64,000 nt of DNA from Vicinamibacteria bacterium (lineage in GTDB: Bacteria; Acidobacteriota; Vicinamibacteria; Fen-336). How positions within the stretch are numbered: position 1 is the first letter of the stretch; each line of letters starts with the position of its first letter. The notes beneath the pieces were generated by a model that had not been told where the DNA came from, searched no databases, and saw only the letters and a list, made by a program, of their open reading frames with translations. The position numbers and the translations under genes are program-made. This document shows, piece by piece, positions 1-8,301 of this stretch. Location of the stretch: contig DATMML010000015.1 of assembly GCA_035570235.1 (NCBI GenBank), positions 62,001-126,000 on the forward strand. Direction: 5' to 3'.

Positions 1-601
1 GCACGGCCCCCTACGGGTCATGTTTCCCTTCGCGGGCGGCCCCGCCGACCTCCGGCTCGCCCTCGACACTCTGGAGGAAGCGCGCGCGGAGCTCCGTCGC
101 GAGGGTCTGTCCTTCTGCGAGGACGTGTGCGTGGGTCTGAACCTGGAAGTCCCGAGCGCGGCCCTGACCGCCGACCTCCTGGCCCCTGACGTGGAGTTCT
201 TCAGCGTGGGCACCAACGACCTCATCCAATACTTGCTGGCCGTGGACCGGGCGGACCCCCGGGTGGCCGCCCTTTACCAGCCGCTCCATCCGGCCGTGCT
301 GCGCATCATCCACCAGGTCGTGCAGGCGGCGGACGCCCAGGGGGTACCCGTCTCCCTCTGCGGGGAGATGGCCGCCGATCCCCTGGCCGCTCTCCTCCTC
401 CTCGGTCTGGGGGTGCGCGAGCTCTCCATGACCCCGGCCGCCATTCCCCGGGTCAAGGCCGCCCTGCGCGAGGTCCGCGCGGACCGGGCCCGGGAAGTCG
501 CCCTCTACTGCCTGTCCATCCGCACCGCGGAGGAGATCGAGGACACGCTTCGACGCGAGCTGGCGGGGGCCCTGCTCCCCGCCGAACTACCAAAGGAGTG
601 A
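1..601 (+). CDS. ptsI: Phosphoenolpyruvate-protein phosphotransferase (PTS enzyme I), C-terminal part
   Basis: Only the last ~199 residues are present; the frame is open to the left edge. They match the PEP-binding barrel of enzyme I, which transfers phosphate from PEP to HPr at the head of the phosphotransferase system in the cytoplasm. Seen: the RVMFPF start of a barrel strand, the FFSVGTNDLIQY strand, and SLCGEMA with the conserved active-site cysteine. The paralogous PEP synthase/PPDK barrel is the alternative, but VEFFSVGTNDLIQYLLAVDR and the length of the tail fit enzyme I better. It is followed four bases later by a cupin gene whose ribosome site lies inside this reading frame, so the two are probably co-transcribed. 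Confidence 0.9.
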   Translation, partial: HGPLRVMFPFAGGPADLRLALDTLEEARAELRREGLSFCEDVCVGLNLEVPSAALTADLLAPDVEFFSVGTNDLIQYLLAVDRADPRVAALYQPLHPAVLRIIHQVVQAADAQGVPVSLCGEMAADPLAALLLLGLGVRELSMTPAAIPRVKAALREVRADRAREVALYCLSIRTAEEIEDTLRRELAGALLPAELPKE

Positions 602-605
602 CAAG

Positions 606-980
606 GTGTCGGAGATTCCAAAGAGGGTAGAGAAGCCGTGGGGCCACGAGATTTGGTGGGCCCTCACGGACCGCTACGTCGGCAAGATCCTCCACGTCAA
701 GAAGGGGGAGAGCCTCTCCCTCCAGTACCACGAGGTCAAGGAGGAGACGATCCGGGTGCAATCGGGACGGCTTCTACTGGAGACCCGGCCCCCCGGCCAG
801 GAGGGCGAGCTACGGCGGATCGAGATGGAACCGGGCGATGTCTTCCACATCGCGCCCGGCGTCCTCCACCGCATGACGGGCCTGGAGGACTGCGACATTT
901 TCGAGGTCTCCACCCCCGAGCTGCAGGACGTGGTGCGGCTGGAGGACCGCTACGGTCGGGCGGGAACGAGCAAGCCCTGA
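606..980 (+). CDS. Cupin-domain protein (mannose-6-phosphate isomerase type II-like)
   Basis: A 124-residue single cupin. The GTG start is set by AAAGGAG at 592-598, eight bases upstream and inside the end of ptsI. The N-terminus VEKPWGHEIWW and the PGDVFHIAPGVLHRM motif resemble the C-terminal cupin of mannose-1-phosphate guanylyltransferase/mannose-6-phosphate isomerase. QYHEVKEETIRVQSG carries the metal-binding His and Glu, and the second motif carries PGxxHR. Family members isomerise or bind phosphorylated sugars. Here the domain stands alone, so a sugar-phosphate isomerase role is inference. Sitting behind enzyme I suggests a link to sugar uptake or nucleotide-sugar supply. Confidence 0.75.
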   Translation: MSEIPKRVEKPWGHEIWWALTDRYVGKILHVKKGESLSLQYHEVKEETIRVQSGRLLLETRPPGQEGELRRIEMEPGDVFHIAPGVLHRMTGLEDCDIFEVSTPELQDVVRLEDRYGRAGTSKP

Positions 981-1042
981 CCGGCGGCCGCGAGCGGCTC
1001 GGGGGTCCGCTGCTTCCTGCTCTCCCGGGAGTCGTGCGGAGG

Positions 1043-3151
1043 CTAGTAACGCTTTAGGTCCCGGATCGCCGCCGCGATCGTCGAGACCTGGGGCAGGATG
1101 GCGTCCTCCAGCACCGGGTTGTAGCCGACAAAAGTATCGAGGGCCCCGATGCGTCGAACGGGGGCATCCAGGTTCTCGAACAGCTCGTCCGCGATGCGGG
1201 ACGCGATCTCCGCTCCGTAGCCCCAGGATCGCGCGTCCTCGTGGGCCACGATGACCTTGCCCGTCTTGCGCACGCTCCGGGCCACGCTCTCCCAGTCGTA
1301 GGGTGAGAGCGAGCGCAGGTCCAGGATCTCGGTCTGGATCCCCTCCGCCTCCAGCTGCCGGGCGGCCACCAGCGAACGCTGGACCAAGGCCCCGAAGGTC
1401 ACGACCGTCACGTCCGATCCCGTGCGCTTCACCGCCGCCTGGCCGAAGGGGATCCTGTATTCGGGGCCCGGATACTGGCCCTTGTTGTAGGTCTGGCGGT
1501 AGAGGTGCTTGTGCTCGAGGAATAGGACGGGGTCGTCGCAGCGGATGGCGGTGCGGAGAAGGCCGTTCGCATCCTGGGCGTTGGAAGGTATGACCACGCG
1601 CAGGCCGGGAATGTGGGTGAACAAGACCTCCCCGCACTGACTGTGGTAGATGGCGCCCCCCTGCAGGTAACCCCCGTAGGTGACGCGGATGACGACCGGG
1701 CACTTCCAAGCCCCCGCCGAGCGCCAGCGGATGAGGGCGAGCTCGTTACGGATCTGCTGGAAGGCGGGCCAGATGTAGTCGATGAACTGGATCTCCACCA
1801 CGGGCTTCAGCCCCCGGGTGGCCATGCCGATGGCCCGGCCCACGATGTTGGCCTCTGCGAGCGGAGAGTTGAAGACGCGCTCGGAGCCGAACTTGCGCTG
1901 CAGGTTGTAGGTGACCTTGAAGACGCCGCCCTTGCCCTTCACCAGGGGGAGATTTTCCTCGCGGCTGCAGTCGGCCACGTCCTCCCCGAAGACAACGATG
2001 CGGCGGTCACGGCCGAGCTCGTCGTGGAGGCAGGCGTTCAGAAGGTCCACCATCGTCTTGGGATCCCCGGTGGGGGCGGGCTCCGTGGCGAAGGCATCGG
2101 AGGTGGGATCCACATCAGGCGAATAGACGTGGAGGGTCACGCTCTCCGCCTCGGGGGAGGGCGCGGCGAGGGCGGCGTCGGCGGCCGCCGCCACCTCGCG
2201 GTCGGCGTCCTCGCGGAGGGCGGCCAGCTCCTCGGCGGTGGCCACGCCCTCCGCCAGGAGGCGCTGGGGGTAGGAGACGAGGGGGTCGCGGCGGGCGGCC
2301 TCCTCCCGCTCCGCGGGAGGCCGGTAGAGGGTCTCGTCGTCGGAGAGGGAATGAGAGTAGGGCCGGATCACATGGGCGTGGACGAGGGCCGGGCCCTGGC
2401 GCGCCCGGCACCAGGCCACCGCCTCCTGGAGGACGGTCAGGCTGGCCAGGGGATCGCAGCCGTTCACCTCCCGCACGAGCAGGTTGGGAAAGGAAGCCAG
2501 GAGGCGCGAGACGCTACCCCCCGCCGTCTGCACCTCCACCGGGACCGAGATGGCGTACCCGTTGTCCTCCACCAGGTAGAGGACGGGCAGACGGCGATTG
2601 CAGGTGGTGTTCAGGCTCTCCCAGAACTCGCCCTCCGAGGTGGTGCCGTCGCCGGCCGAGCAGTAGACGACCTCGTCGCTCGCGAAGGCCAGGGGCGGGG
2701 CAAGCGCCCCCGCCTCCCGGGCCAGATAGAGGCCCGCCTCCGCGCAACCCGTGGCCTGGAGGAACTGGGTGCCGGTGGGAGAGGACTTGGTCACCACGTG
2801 CAGTCGGGAATGACCCCAGTGGGACGGCATCTGGCGCCCTCCCGAGGTGGGGTCGTCCTTGGCCCCCACCGCCGCCAGCATCATTTCCGTGGGCGTCATC
2901 CCGAGCTGGAGCATGAGGGCCCGGTCCCGGTAGTAGGCGTAGAACCAGTCGTGCCCGGGCTTCAAAGCCAGGCCCGCGGCCACCAGCACCGCCTCGTGCC
3001 CGGCCCCGCTGATCTGGAAGAAGATCTTGTTCTGGCGCTTGAGCTGGATTTCCCGGTCGTCCAGCCTCCGGGAGAGATACATAGTCCGGTAGATTCCGAG
3101 AAGGCGTTTGCGGTCGAGCACTAGGTCTTTGTCGAGAGACTGGATGGCCAA
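1043..3151 (-). CDS. Fused alpha/beta E1 component of a 2-oxoacid (branched-chain type) dehydrogenase
   Basis: A 702-residue fusion of the two usually separate E1 subunits, the thiamine-diphosphate decarboxylase of branched-chain 2-oxoacid or pyruvate dehydrogenase complexes. Residues ~1-330 are the alpha half: [15 protein letters not shown] followed by VEDNGYAIS is the ThDP motif. Residues ~365-702 are the beta half: [39 protein letters not shown] and the C-terminal transketolase domain. The start is TTG, supported by GGGAGGG five bases upstream. No E2 or E3 gene lies nearby, so it must use partners encoded elsewhere. Such fusions are known in Acidobacteria and Bacteroidetes/Chlorobi. Substrate choice between branched-chain and pyruvate cannot be read from sequence. 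Confidence 0.88.
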   Translation of the reverse strand: MAIQSLDKDLVLDRKRLLGIYRTMYLSRRLDDREIQLKRQNKIFFQISGAGHEAVLVAAGLALKPGHDWFYAYYRDRALMLQLGMTPTEMMLAAVGAKDDPTSGGRQMPSHWGHSRLHVVTKSSPTGTQFLQATGCAEAGLYLAREAGALAPPLAFASDEVVYCSAGDGTTSEGEFWESLNTTCNRRLPVLYLVEDNGYAISVPVEVQTAGGSVSRLLASFPNLLVREVNGCDPLASLTVLQEAVAWCRARQGPALVHAHVIRPYSHSLSDDETLYRPPAEREEAARRDPLVSYPQRLLAEGVATAEELAALREDADREVAAAADAALAAPSPEAESVTLHVYSPDVDPTSDAFATEPAPTGDPKTMVDLLNACLHDELGRDRRIVVFGEDVADCSREENLPLVKGKGGVFKVTYNLQRKFGSERVFNSPLAEANIVGRAIGMATRGLKPVVEIQFIDYIWPAFQQIRNELALIRWRSAGAWKCPVVIRVTYGGYLQGGAIYHSQCGEVLFTHIPGLRVVIPSNAQDANGLLRTAIRCDDPVLFLEHKHLYRQTYNKGQYPGPEYRIPFGQAAVKRTGSDVTVVTFGALVQRSLVAARQLEAEGIQTEILDLRSLSPYDWESVARSVRKTGKVIVAHEDARSWGYGAEIASRIADELFENLDAPVRRIGALDTFVGYNPVLEDAILPQVSTIAAAIRDLKRY

Positions 3152-3329
3152 GGCATCCCTCCCCGAGAGCGGCCGCGCGAGCGTCCGATCCGGGCGCGAA
3201 ACCGGCCAGAGCCCATATCTTACCGCAGGGCCCCCGAATTGGTACCCTCGGCCGCCCCCGGCCTATTCCTCCCGCAACTGCTGCCCGCGAGCAACGTGAC
3301 CCCAGGTCACGACGCCGACCGGGAGCGCC

Positions 3330-4514
3330 TCAGCCGAGCAGCAACTCGCGGAGGAATCCGGGGCCCAGGGCCGTCCGGGCCGGCACGAAATCACCCGCGA
3401 TGCCCACCAGCCGGTCCGCGAGGTCCGGCTTCCGGGTGAGGCGGCGGGCCACCGCGTTCCCCAAGGCGGGCCAGGTCACGACAAACTGGATCAAGTGGTT
3501 GAACCGGAACTTGTCCCGCGTCGCCTCCCGCCGAAGCCGGTCATACTCCGTGAGGTCCCGCGTGCGGCCCCCCTTGAGGGCCCGGTCCGCCACCTCCGCC
3601 GCGAGCTCAGCGCTCCGCAGGGCGAGAGTCACGCCCTCTCCGGTGAAAGGATCGAAGAACCCGGCGGCGTCGCCGACGAGGAGGGCCCCGGGGGCGGAGA
3701 CCTGGCGGGCCTCCAGAGCCAGGGGGCCGATCGCGCGGGGGGAGGCGAGGAGGCGGGCCTGGGCGAGCCGCTCCGCCAGACGCGGCCAACGGAGAAGCGT
3801 CTTTCGATAAAACGCCTCCAGGTCGCCCGCGGCCGCCGCCATCCCGCCGCGGTCCAGGACGAAGGCCACGTTGGCGCAGGTCGGGGAGAGGGGGGCCACC
3901 CCGCAATAGCCGCCGCCGCCCACGTGCATCTCGCCATGGTCGGTGAGACCCTCCATTCCTTCCCAGTGGCCCCGCACCGCGAACTTATGCCCGCGGGGAG
4001 ACTCGCGGAGCAGGCCCAGGTCCCGCGCCACGCGACTGCGGCGGCCGTCCGCCCCCACCACCAGCCGCGCCTCCGAGCTCTTCGGGCCGTGGCCGTTCTC
4101 CCAGGCCACGCCTACCACCGATCCCCGGTCCCGGAGCAGGCCGGTGACCCGGCTCCCTTCCTTCACCTCCACCCCCGCGGCTCGCGCCCGCCCCAGGAGG
4201 GCGAGGTCGAGGGCGTCGCGGCGCACCGCAAAGCCGGGCTCCCGACCGTCCCCGTAGTGGCCGGCGAAGGTCGTGCCGTCTGAAGAGGTGAGGGTCATGC
4301 CCCGCAGGGCATGCGGACGAAGGGCCCGCACGGCGCCGTCCGCGTCCAACGCCCTGAGCAGACGCCAAGCCTCGGGCGAGACGCCCTCCCCGCAGACCTT
4401 GTCCCGGGGGAACCGTGCGGCATCCATGAGCAGGACGTCGTGGCCGCGCTGGCGCAGCAGGAGGGCCATGGCGGAGCCGGCGGGGCCCCCGCCCACCACG
4501 ATCGCGTCTCTCAT
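3330..4514 (-). CDS. FAD-dependent oxidoreductase, geranylgeranyl reductase-like family
   Basis: 394 residues. The ATG start overlaps the stop of the upstream methyltransferase as ATGA, so translation is coupled; a longer in-frame extension only overlaps that gene and is rejected. Seen: VVGGGPAGSAMALLL Rossmann FAD motif at the N-terminus, DKVCGEGVSP, a VVGADGRRSRVAR motif mid-protein and GDAAGFFDPFTGEGV, typical of the flavin monooxygenase and geranylgeranyl reductase group. It is the last gene of the type III PKS, methyltransferase and flavoprotein set, so it probably hydroxylates or oxidises a polyketide-derived ring. It could instead reduce isoprenoid chains. The exact reaction is inference. 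Confidence 0.82.
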   Translation of the reverse strand: MRDAIVVGGGPAGSAMALLLRQRGHDVLLMDAARFPRDKVCGEGVSPEAWRLLRALDADGAVRALRPHALRGMTLTSSDGTTFAGHYGDGREPGFAVRRDALDLALLGRARAAGVEVKEGSRVTGLLRDRGSVVGVAWENGHGPKSSEARLVVGADGRRSRVARDLGLLRESPRGHKFAVRGHWEGMEGLTDHGEMHVGGGGYCGVAPLSPTCANVAFVLDRGGMAAAAGDLEAFYRKTLLRWPRLAERLAQARLLASPRAIGPLALEARQVSAPGALLVGDAAGFFDPFTGEGVTLALRSAELAAEVADRALKGGRTRDLTEYDRLRREATRDKFRFNHLIQFVVTWPALGNAVARRLTRKPDLADRLVGIAGDFVPARTALGPGFLRELLLG

Positions 4515-5197
4515 GGCTCGGGCCCGCCATTGCCCCCGCGCTCCGCGACCGCCACCAGCCGGTAGGGAAAGCGGCGCCAAATCCGGACTCGGCGGAGGTC
4601 GGCGGCGGCGAAGGCCTCCTCGAGTTCGTGGGGGCGGAAGCCCCGTTGCACGGACACCAGCCCGTCGGCCACGCTGACCGGGCTCCGGAAGAGGAACGGG
4701 AAGACGGCCTGGCCGAAGAGCAGGGGCACGCGGGCCCGCCGGAGGTCGTTCACCACCAGGGCGCGGCGGGCGAGGGAGAAGAGCGCGCGCAGCACCCCCC
4801 CGACCTCGGGTTCGTCGAAGTGATGGAGGAAGAGGGAAACCGTGACCACGTCGAATGAGAGGGGGGCGAAGGGCAGTCTGCGCACGTCCGCCACTACCCG
4901 GTGGACGCCCGGGGGCGCCTGCCGCAGGTGGAGCAGCTTGAGGTCCACGCCCACGACCATGATCCGCGAGGGAGTCGTCCGTAGCAGCCAGGCCGGAAGG
5001 TCGGCGGAGCCACAGCCCACGTCCAGGACCCGCGCTCCCTCCTGGAGGAAGGGCCGCACCGCGCGCAGCAGGCTCCGCCGGCCGCCTAGCCACCGGTTCA
5101 CGAGTCTTAGGTCGCCTAGGCTCCGCAGCGCCTCCTCCTCCGCGACCCCGACGTCGAGGCGCTCCGCCTCCCGCGAGCGCTGGCGGAGGTCGATCAC
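4511..5197 (-). CDS. Class I SAM-dependent methyltransferase
   Basis: 228 residues starting at a GTG whose G is the last base of the PKS stop codon (TAGTG). The cofactor-binding signature VLDVGCGSADLPAW, an acidic residue at the end of strand 2 (VVGVDLK), and the FDVVTVSLFLHHF post-motif are all visible. UbiE-like and polyketide O- or C-methyltransferases share this layout. It lies between a type III PKS and a flavoprotein with overlapping ends on both sides, so it most likely methylates the PKS product. The open frame runs 66 codons further upstream inside the PKS gene, but that part has no methyltransferase character and was left out. Confidence 0.8.
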   Translation of the reverse strand: MIDLRQRSREAERLDVGVAEEEALRSLGDLRLVNRWLGGRRSLLRAVRPFLQEGARVLDVGCGSADLPAWLLRTTPSRIMVVGVDLKLLHLRQAPPGVHRVVADVRRLPFAPLSFDVVTVSLFLHHFDEPEVGGVLRALFSLARRALVVNDLRRARVPLLFGQAVFPFLFRSPVSVADGLVSVQRGFRPHELEEAFAAADLRRVRIWRRFPYRLVAVAERGGNGGPEP

Positions 5198-6267
5198 TAC
5201 CGGAACTCCATGAGGGCGAACTCCGCGCCGAAGCCGGGCCCGAAGGCGCCCAGGACTCCCCGGGCCCCTGGGGGCGGGCGATGGGCGCGGAAGATCTCGT
5301 GGAGGACGAAGAAGACCGTCACCGAGCTCATGTTCCCATGCTCGGAAAGCACGGCTTCGGTGGGGGCGAGATCGGTGGGGCCGAGGCCGAGGCACTCGCT
5401 CATGAGCTCGATGATGCGCCGTCCCCCCGGGTGCAGGATCCAGCGAGCGATGTCCTCCCGGCGTAGCCCCCGCGGCTTCAGGAAGGACTCCACCGCGCCC
5501 ACTACGTGCCGTCGCAGGAAGGGGGTCAGGCCCTTATCAAGGACGATTTGGAGACCCTGGTTCCGCAGGCGAAAGCCCATGAGATGGGTCGTACCGGGGA
5601 AGAAGAAGCTCTCCGTGTCGAGAATCTGGCCGAGCGCGGGGCCGCGGGCGAGCGGATGCTCCCGACCCACGAGGACGGCGGCTGCCCCCCCGTCTCCGAA
5701 GATCGCGGAGGAGACGACGTTGGTGGGGGAGCGGTCCCAGCGCTGGAAGGTGAGGCTGGAGAACTCCATGGCCAAGACAAGGGCGGTCCGGGAGGGGTGG
5801 GCGGCCAGGTAGTCGGCGGCGCGGGCCAAGCCCACGACGCCGCCCGCGCAGCCGCTCTCCGTGATGGGGAGCCTCACCAGCCGCGGGCCCATGCCCAGCT
5901 CGTTGGCCACATACGCTTCCAGGGCCGGGATCATGAAGCCCGTGCAGGAAACGCTCACCACCAGGTCCACGTCCTTAGCGGCCAGGCCCGCGGCCGCCAA
6001 GGCCCGCCGGGCCATGTCGACCCCCGCGGAACGGGCGATGGCGCAGTAGCGGTCGTTCTGGGCCTCGAAGTCGCCGGGGGCAAAGGCCTCCGAGATGGGA
6101 ACCACGCTGGCCCGCCGCTTGACCCCCGCCGAGGCGTACACGGAGAGGAGGCGGGAGGCGTCTCCGTTGCCGCTCTCCTCCAGCCAGGAGCGCACCCACC
6201 GGGTGACGACCTCCTGGTCGTAGCGGTACGGCGGAAGGAACCGCTCCACGGCGAGGAGGGTGGGCAT
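5197..6267 (-). CDS. Type III polyketide synthase (chalcone/stilbene synthase family)
   Basis: 356 residues of thiolase fold, the usual length for a type III PKS. The catalytic triad is visible: Cys140 in ITESGCAGG, His279 in WILHPGGR and Asn312 in SEHGNMSS. The GFGPGFGAE loop near the C-terminus is also conserved in the family. These homodimeric enzymes extend a starter acyl-CoA with malonyl-CoA and cyclise it to a resorcinol, pyrone or phloroglucinol. Followed by overlapping methyltransferase and flavoprotein genes, it resembles the alkylresorcinol/phenolic lipid operons (srsABC type) of Streptomyces. A phenolic lipid or alkylquinone product is therefore the favoured inference. The gene lies 59 bases downstream of ssb on the same strand. 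Confidence 0.9.
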   Translation of the reverse strand: MPTLLAVERFLPPYRYDQEVVTRWVRSWLEESGNGDASRLLSVYASAGVKRRASVVPISEAFAPGDFEAQNDRYCAIARSAGVDMARRALAAAGLAAKDVDLVVSVSCTGFMIPALEAYVANELGMGPRLVRLPITESGCAGGVVGLARAADYLAAHPSRTALVLAMEFSSLTFQRWDRSPTNVVSSAIFGDGGAAAVLVGREHPLARGPALGQILDTESFFFPGTTHLMGFRLRNQGLQIVLDKGLTPFLRRHVVGAVESFLKPRGLRREDIARWILHPGGRRIIELMSECLGLGPTDLAPTEAVLSEHGNMSSVTVFFVLHEIFRAHRPPPGARGVLGAFGPGFGAEFALMEFR

Positions 6268-6326
6268 GTACGGGACGCTTCTCTCGGGTTTCCGGGACGC
6301 TCTGGGCTAGGAACCGCCTGGCCGGC

Positions 6327-6773
6327 TCAGAAGGGCACGTCGTCGTCGGAGGCCTGGAAGTCGCTGGCGGGGGGACTGCCCGCCACCTCCGGCGGGGGCG
6401 CCGGCCCCCCGCCGCGGGGGCCGCCCTCGCCACGGGAGCCCAGGAGCACGAGCTTCGAGTTGGGGCCGCTGATCCGAATCTTGGTCGTGTTGCGCTTGTT
6501 GCCGTCCTTGTCCGTCCACTCGTCGTAGCGGATGCTGCCCTCGAGGTAGACCTGGCGACCCTTGGTCAGGTAGTCACGCACAACCTGGGCCGGCTTGCCG
6601 AAGACCTCGACCCGGTGCCACTCCGTGCGCTCCTGCTTCTGCCCGCTCTTGTCCGTCCAGGCCTCGTTGGTGGCCAGGGAGAAGTTGGCGATGGGCTCTC
6701 CCCCCTGGGTGTAGCGGATCTCCGGATCCTTGCCCAGGTTGCCGATCAAGATGACCTTGTTCACGCTGGCCAT
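6327..6773 (-). CDS. ssb: Single-stranded DNA-binding protein
   Basis: 148 residues. An N-terminal OB fold (NKVILIGNLGKDPEIRYT, with WHRVEVFGKPAQVVRDYLTKGRQVYLEG) is followed by a glycine- and proline-rich linker and the acidic tip DDDVPF, through which SSB recruits replication and repair proteins. The ATG is supported by AAGGGA eight bases upstream. It lies 39 bases after cpoB in the same direction and before the type III PKS, an unusual place for ssb, which is more often beside rpsF/rpsR or uvrA. Confidence 0.95.
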   Translation of the reverse strand: MASVNKVILIGNLGKDPEIRYTQGGEPIANFSLATNEAWTDKSGQKQERTEWHRVEVFGKPAQVVRDYLTKGRQVYLEGSIRYDEWTDKDGNKRNTTKIRISGPNSKLVLLGSRGEGGPRGGGPAPPPEVAGSPPASDFQASDDDVPF

Positions 6774-6812
6774 GAAAACCGTCCCTTCTCGAGCCTCGCT
6801 GCCCTCGGCACG

Positions 6813-7592
6813 CTAGCGAGGGGTCAGCTTTTCCCGGGCCTTTTGGGCGGCGGGGGTGTTGGGGAAACGATCCACCACGTAACGCCATTCCACCATGGCC
6901 TGGCTTCGTCGTCCAAGCTTCTCCAGGGCCACTCCCTTCTTGTAGCGGGCGTCCGGCAGCTTCTCACTGGACGGATAGTCCCGGAAGAAACTGTTCCAGG
7001 CCTCGACCGCTTCCGCGTACTTTTGCTTGCCGTAAAGGCATTCGCCCACCCAGTACTGAGCGTTCCCGGCCAGGCTCTCCGTGGGGTAGAGCCGTATGAC
7101 GTCCTGGAACTCTTGGGTGGCCAAGTCGTAATTGCCCCGCGCGTAGTCCGCGTAGGCTTGGCTGTAAAGCTCGCGGGGGGCGGGGGGGCTGGCGGCGGGA
7201 GGGGTTCCGGGCGCGGCGGGCCCACCCGCGCCCCCGCTGACACCCGGCGGGGTCTCCGCGCCCCCCACCACCGCGGGGGCGGCCTTCAGCGCGCGCACGC
7301 GCTCGCCTATCTCGGCCACGCGGTCCGTGAGGTCCTTCATGGTGGCGGCGGTGGCCTCGGATTGGATCCGCTGATCTTGGAGGCTCTTCTTGAGGGAGAC
7401 GTTCAGCTCAGCCAGCGCTTCGTTGAGGCGCCGGAGCTCGCGCTGGCTGTCTTCGAACGCGCGTTGCAAGTCCAGGAGCTGGCCCTGGAGGCCACTCATC
7501 TGGGTCTGGAGGCGGTCGACCTCTTTGCTCGCGGCCCGGGCGGGGCCGGACAAGATCAAGAGCGCCGCCACAAAGGCGAATCGACGGATCAC
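6813..7592 (-). CDS. cpoB: Cell division coordinator CpoB/YbgF, Tol-Pal system TPR protein
   Basis: 259 residues from a GTG start chosen because GGGAGG lies six bases upstream; an in-frame ATG at 7628 has no ribosome site. A signal peptide (IRRFAFVAALLILSGPARA) is followed by a coiled coil (~25-95), a proline/glycine linker and three TPR-like repeats (ELYSQAYADYARGNYDLA, AQYWVGECLYGKQKYAEAVE, PDARYKKGVALEKLG). CpoB is periplasmic and links peptidoglycan synthesis to outer-membrane constriction with TolA. It is the last gene of the Tol-Pal operon, its standard position. Confidence 0.88.
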   Translation of the reverse strand: MIRRFAFVAALLILSGPARAASKEVDRLQTQMSGLQGQLLDLQRAFEDSQRELRRLNEALAELNVSLKKSLQDQRIQSEATAATMKDLTDRVAEIGERVRALKAAPAVVGGAETPPGVSGGAGGPAAPGTPPAASPPAPRELYSQAYADYARGNYDLATQEFQDVIRLYPTESLAGNAQYWVGECLYGKQKYAEAVEAWNSFFRDYPSSEKLPDARYKKGVALEKLGRRSQAMVEWRYVVDRFPNTPAAQKAREKLTPR

Positions 7593-7684
7593 AGCTATCC
7601 TCCCAAAGCCTGTTTCCACGACCGACATCCGATCATATCAGAGGGCCGGACGGTGGAGCTCGACGTTCCGGACGCGGCCGGCCT

Positions 7685-8245
7685 TCAGCGAGCGACCGCG
7701 AAGTGGTCTCGGCGGTTCCGGGCCCAGGCCGCATCGTTGTTGCCGGGATCGAGAGGCCTTTCCTTGCCATAGGAGACGGTCGAGAGGCGATCGGCCGCCA
7801 CCCCCAGGCTGGCCAGGTAGTCCCGGGCCGCGCGCGCCCGTTGCTCGCCCAGGGCCAGGTTGTAGTCCACCGTTCCTCGCTCGTCGCAGTGACCCTCCAC
7901 TCGCACCCGGACCTCCCGGTGGCTCTGCAGCCAAAGCGCGTGCTTCTCGAGGATGCCCCGCGCGGCGTCGGACAGCGTGGCCCGATCGTACTCAAACTGG
8001 ATGTCGGCCAGCGGCCCACCCTCGCCCGAGGCGTCCGCGGCGCTGAAGTCCTGGCCGCGGGGCCCCTCGTCGCCCGCCGGCTGCACATCGGGGCCGGAGT
8101 CCACACGTTGGGTGGGCGGACGCGTCGCGGAGCCTGTCTGGCCGGGCTGAGCGGTGCTGAGAACGGGCGGCCGCTTCCCGCCACAACCCCCGAGGAGCAG
8201 TGAGGCGGCCACGGCCAAGAGCAGTAGCGATCGATGGCGGTTCAT
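7685..8245 (-). CDS. pal: Peptidoglycan-associated lipoprotein Pal
   Basis: 186 residues. The signal peptide ends in lipobox LLGGC. A proline-rich tether is followed by an OmpA-like domain: IQFEYDRATLSDAAR, HCDERGTVDYNLALGEQRA and RLSTVSYGKERP, the peptidoglycan-binding signature. The ATG has GGGAGGG upstream; longer open sequence upstream overlaps the tolB end out of frame and is not used. Pal anchors the outer membrane to peptidoglycan and cycles with TolB during division. It lies 57 bases after tolB and before cpoB. Confidence 0.94.
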   Translation of the reverse strand: MNRHRSLLLLAVAASLLLGGCGGKRPPVLSTAQPGQTGSATRPPTQRVDSGPDVQPAGDEGPRGQDFSAADASGEGGPLADIQFEYDRATLSDAARGILEKHALWLQSHREVRVRVEGHCDERGTVDYNLALGEQRARAARDYLASLGVAADRLSTVSYGKERPLDPGNNDAAWARNRRDHFAVAR

Positions 8246-8301
8246 GAGCCCTCCCCTTGGAAGAAACCTCGCGCCCCCCACGGTGCCATCCGTGACGCGC
8301 A

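Noticed and set aside
1613-3124. 503-codon open frame on + opposite the E1 fusion gene
   Set aside because: Antisense shadow of a clear E1 alpha/beta protein; its translation has no recognisable motif and is the low-complexity type expected in high-GC DNA.
4515-5093. 193-codon N-terminal extension of the FAD oxidoreductase frame
   Set aside because: Overlaps the methyltransferase entirely in another frame; the Rossmann motif begins right after ATG 4514.
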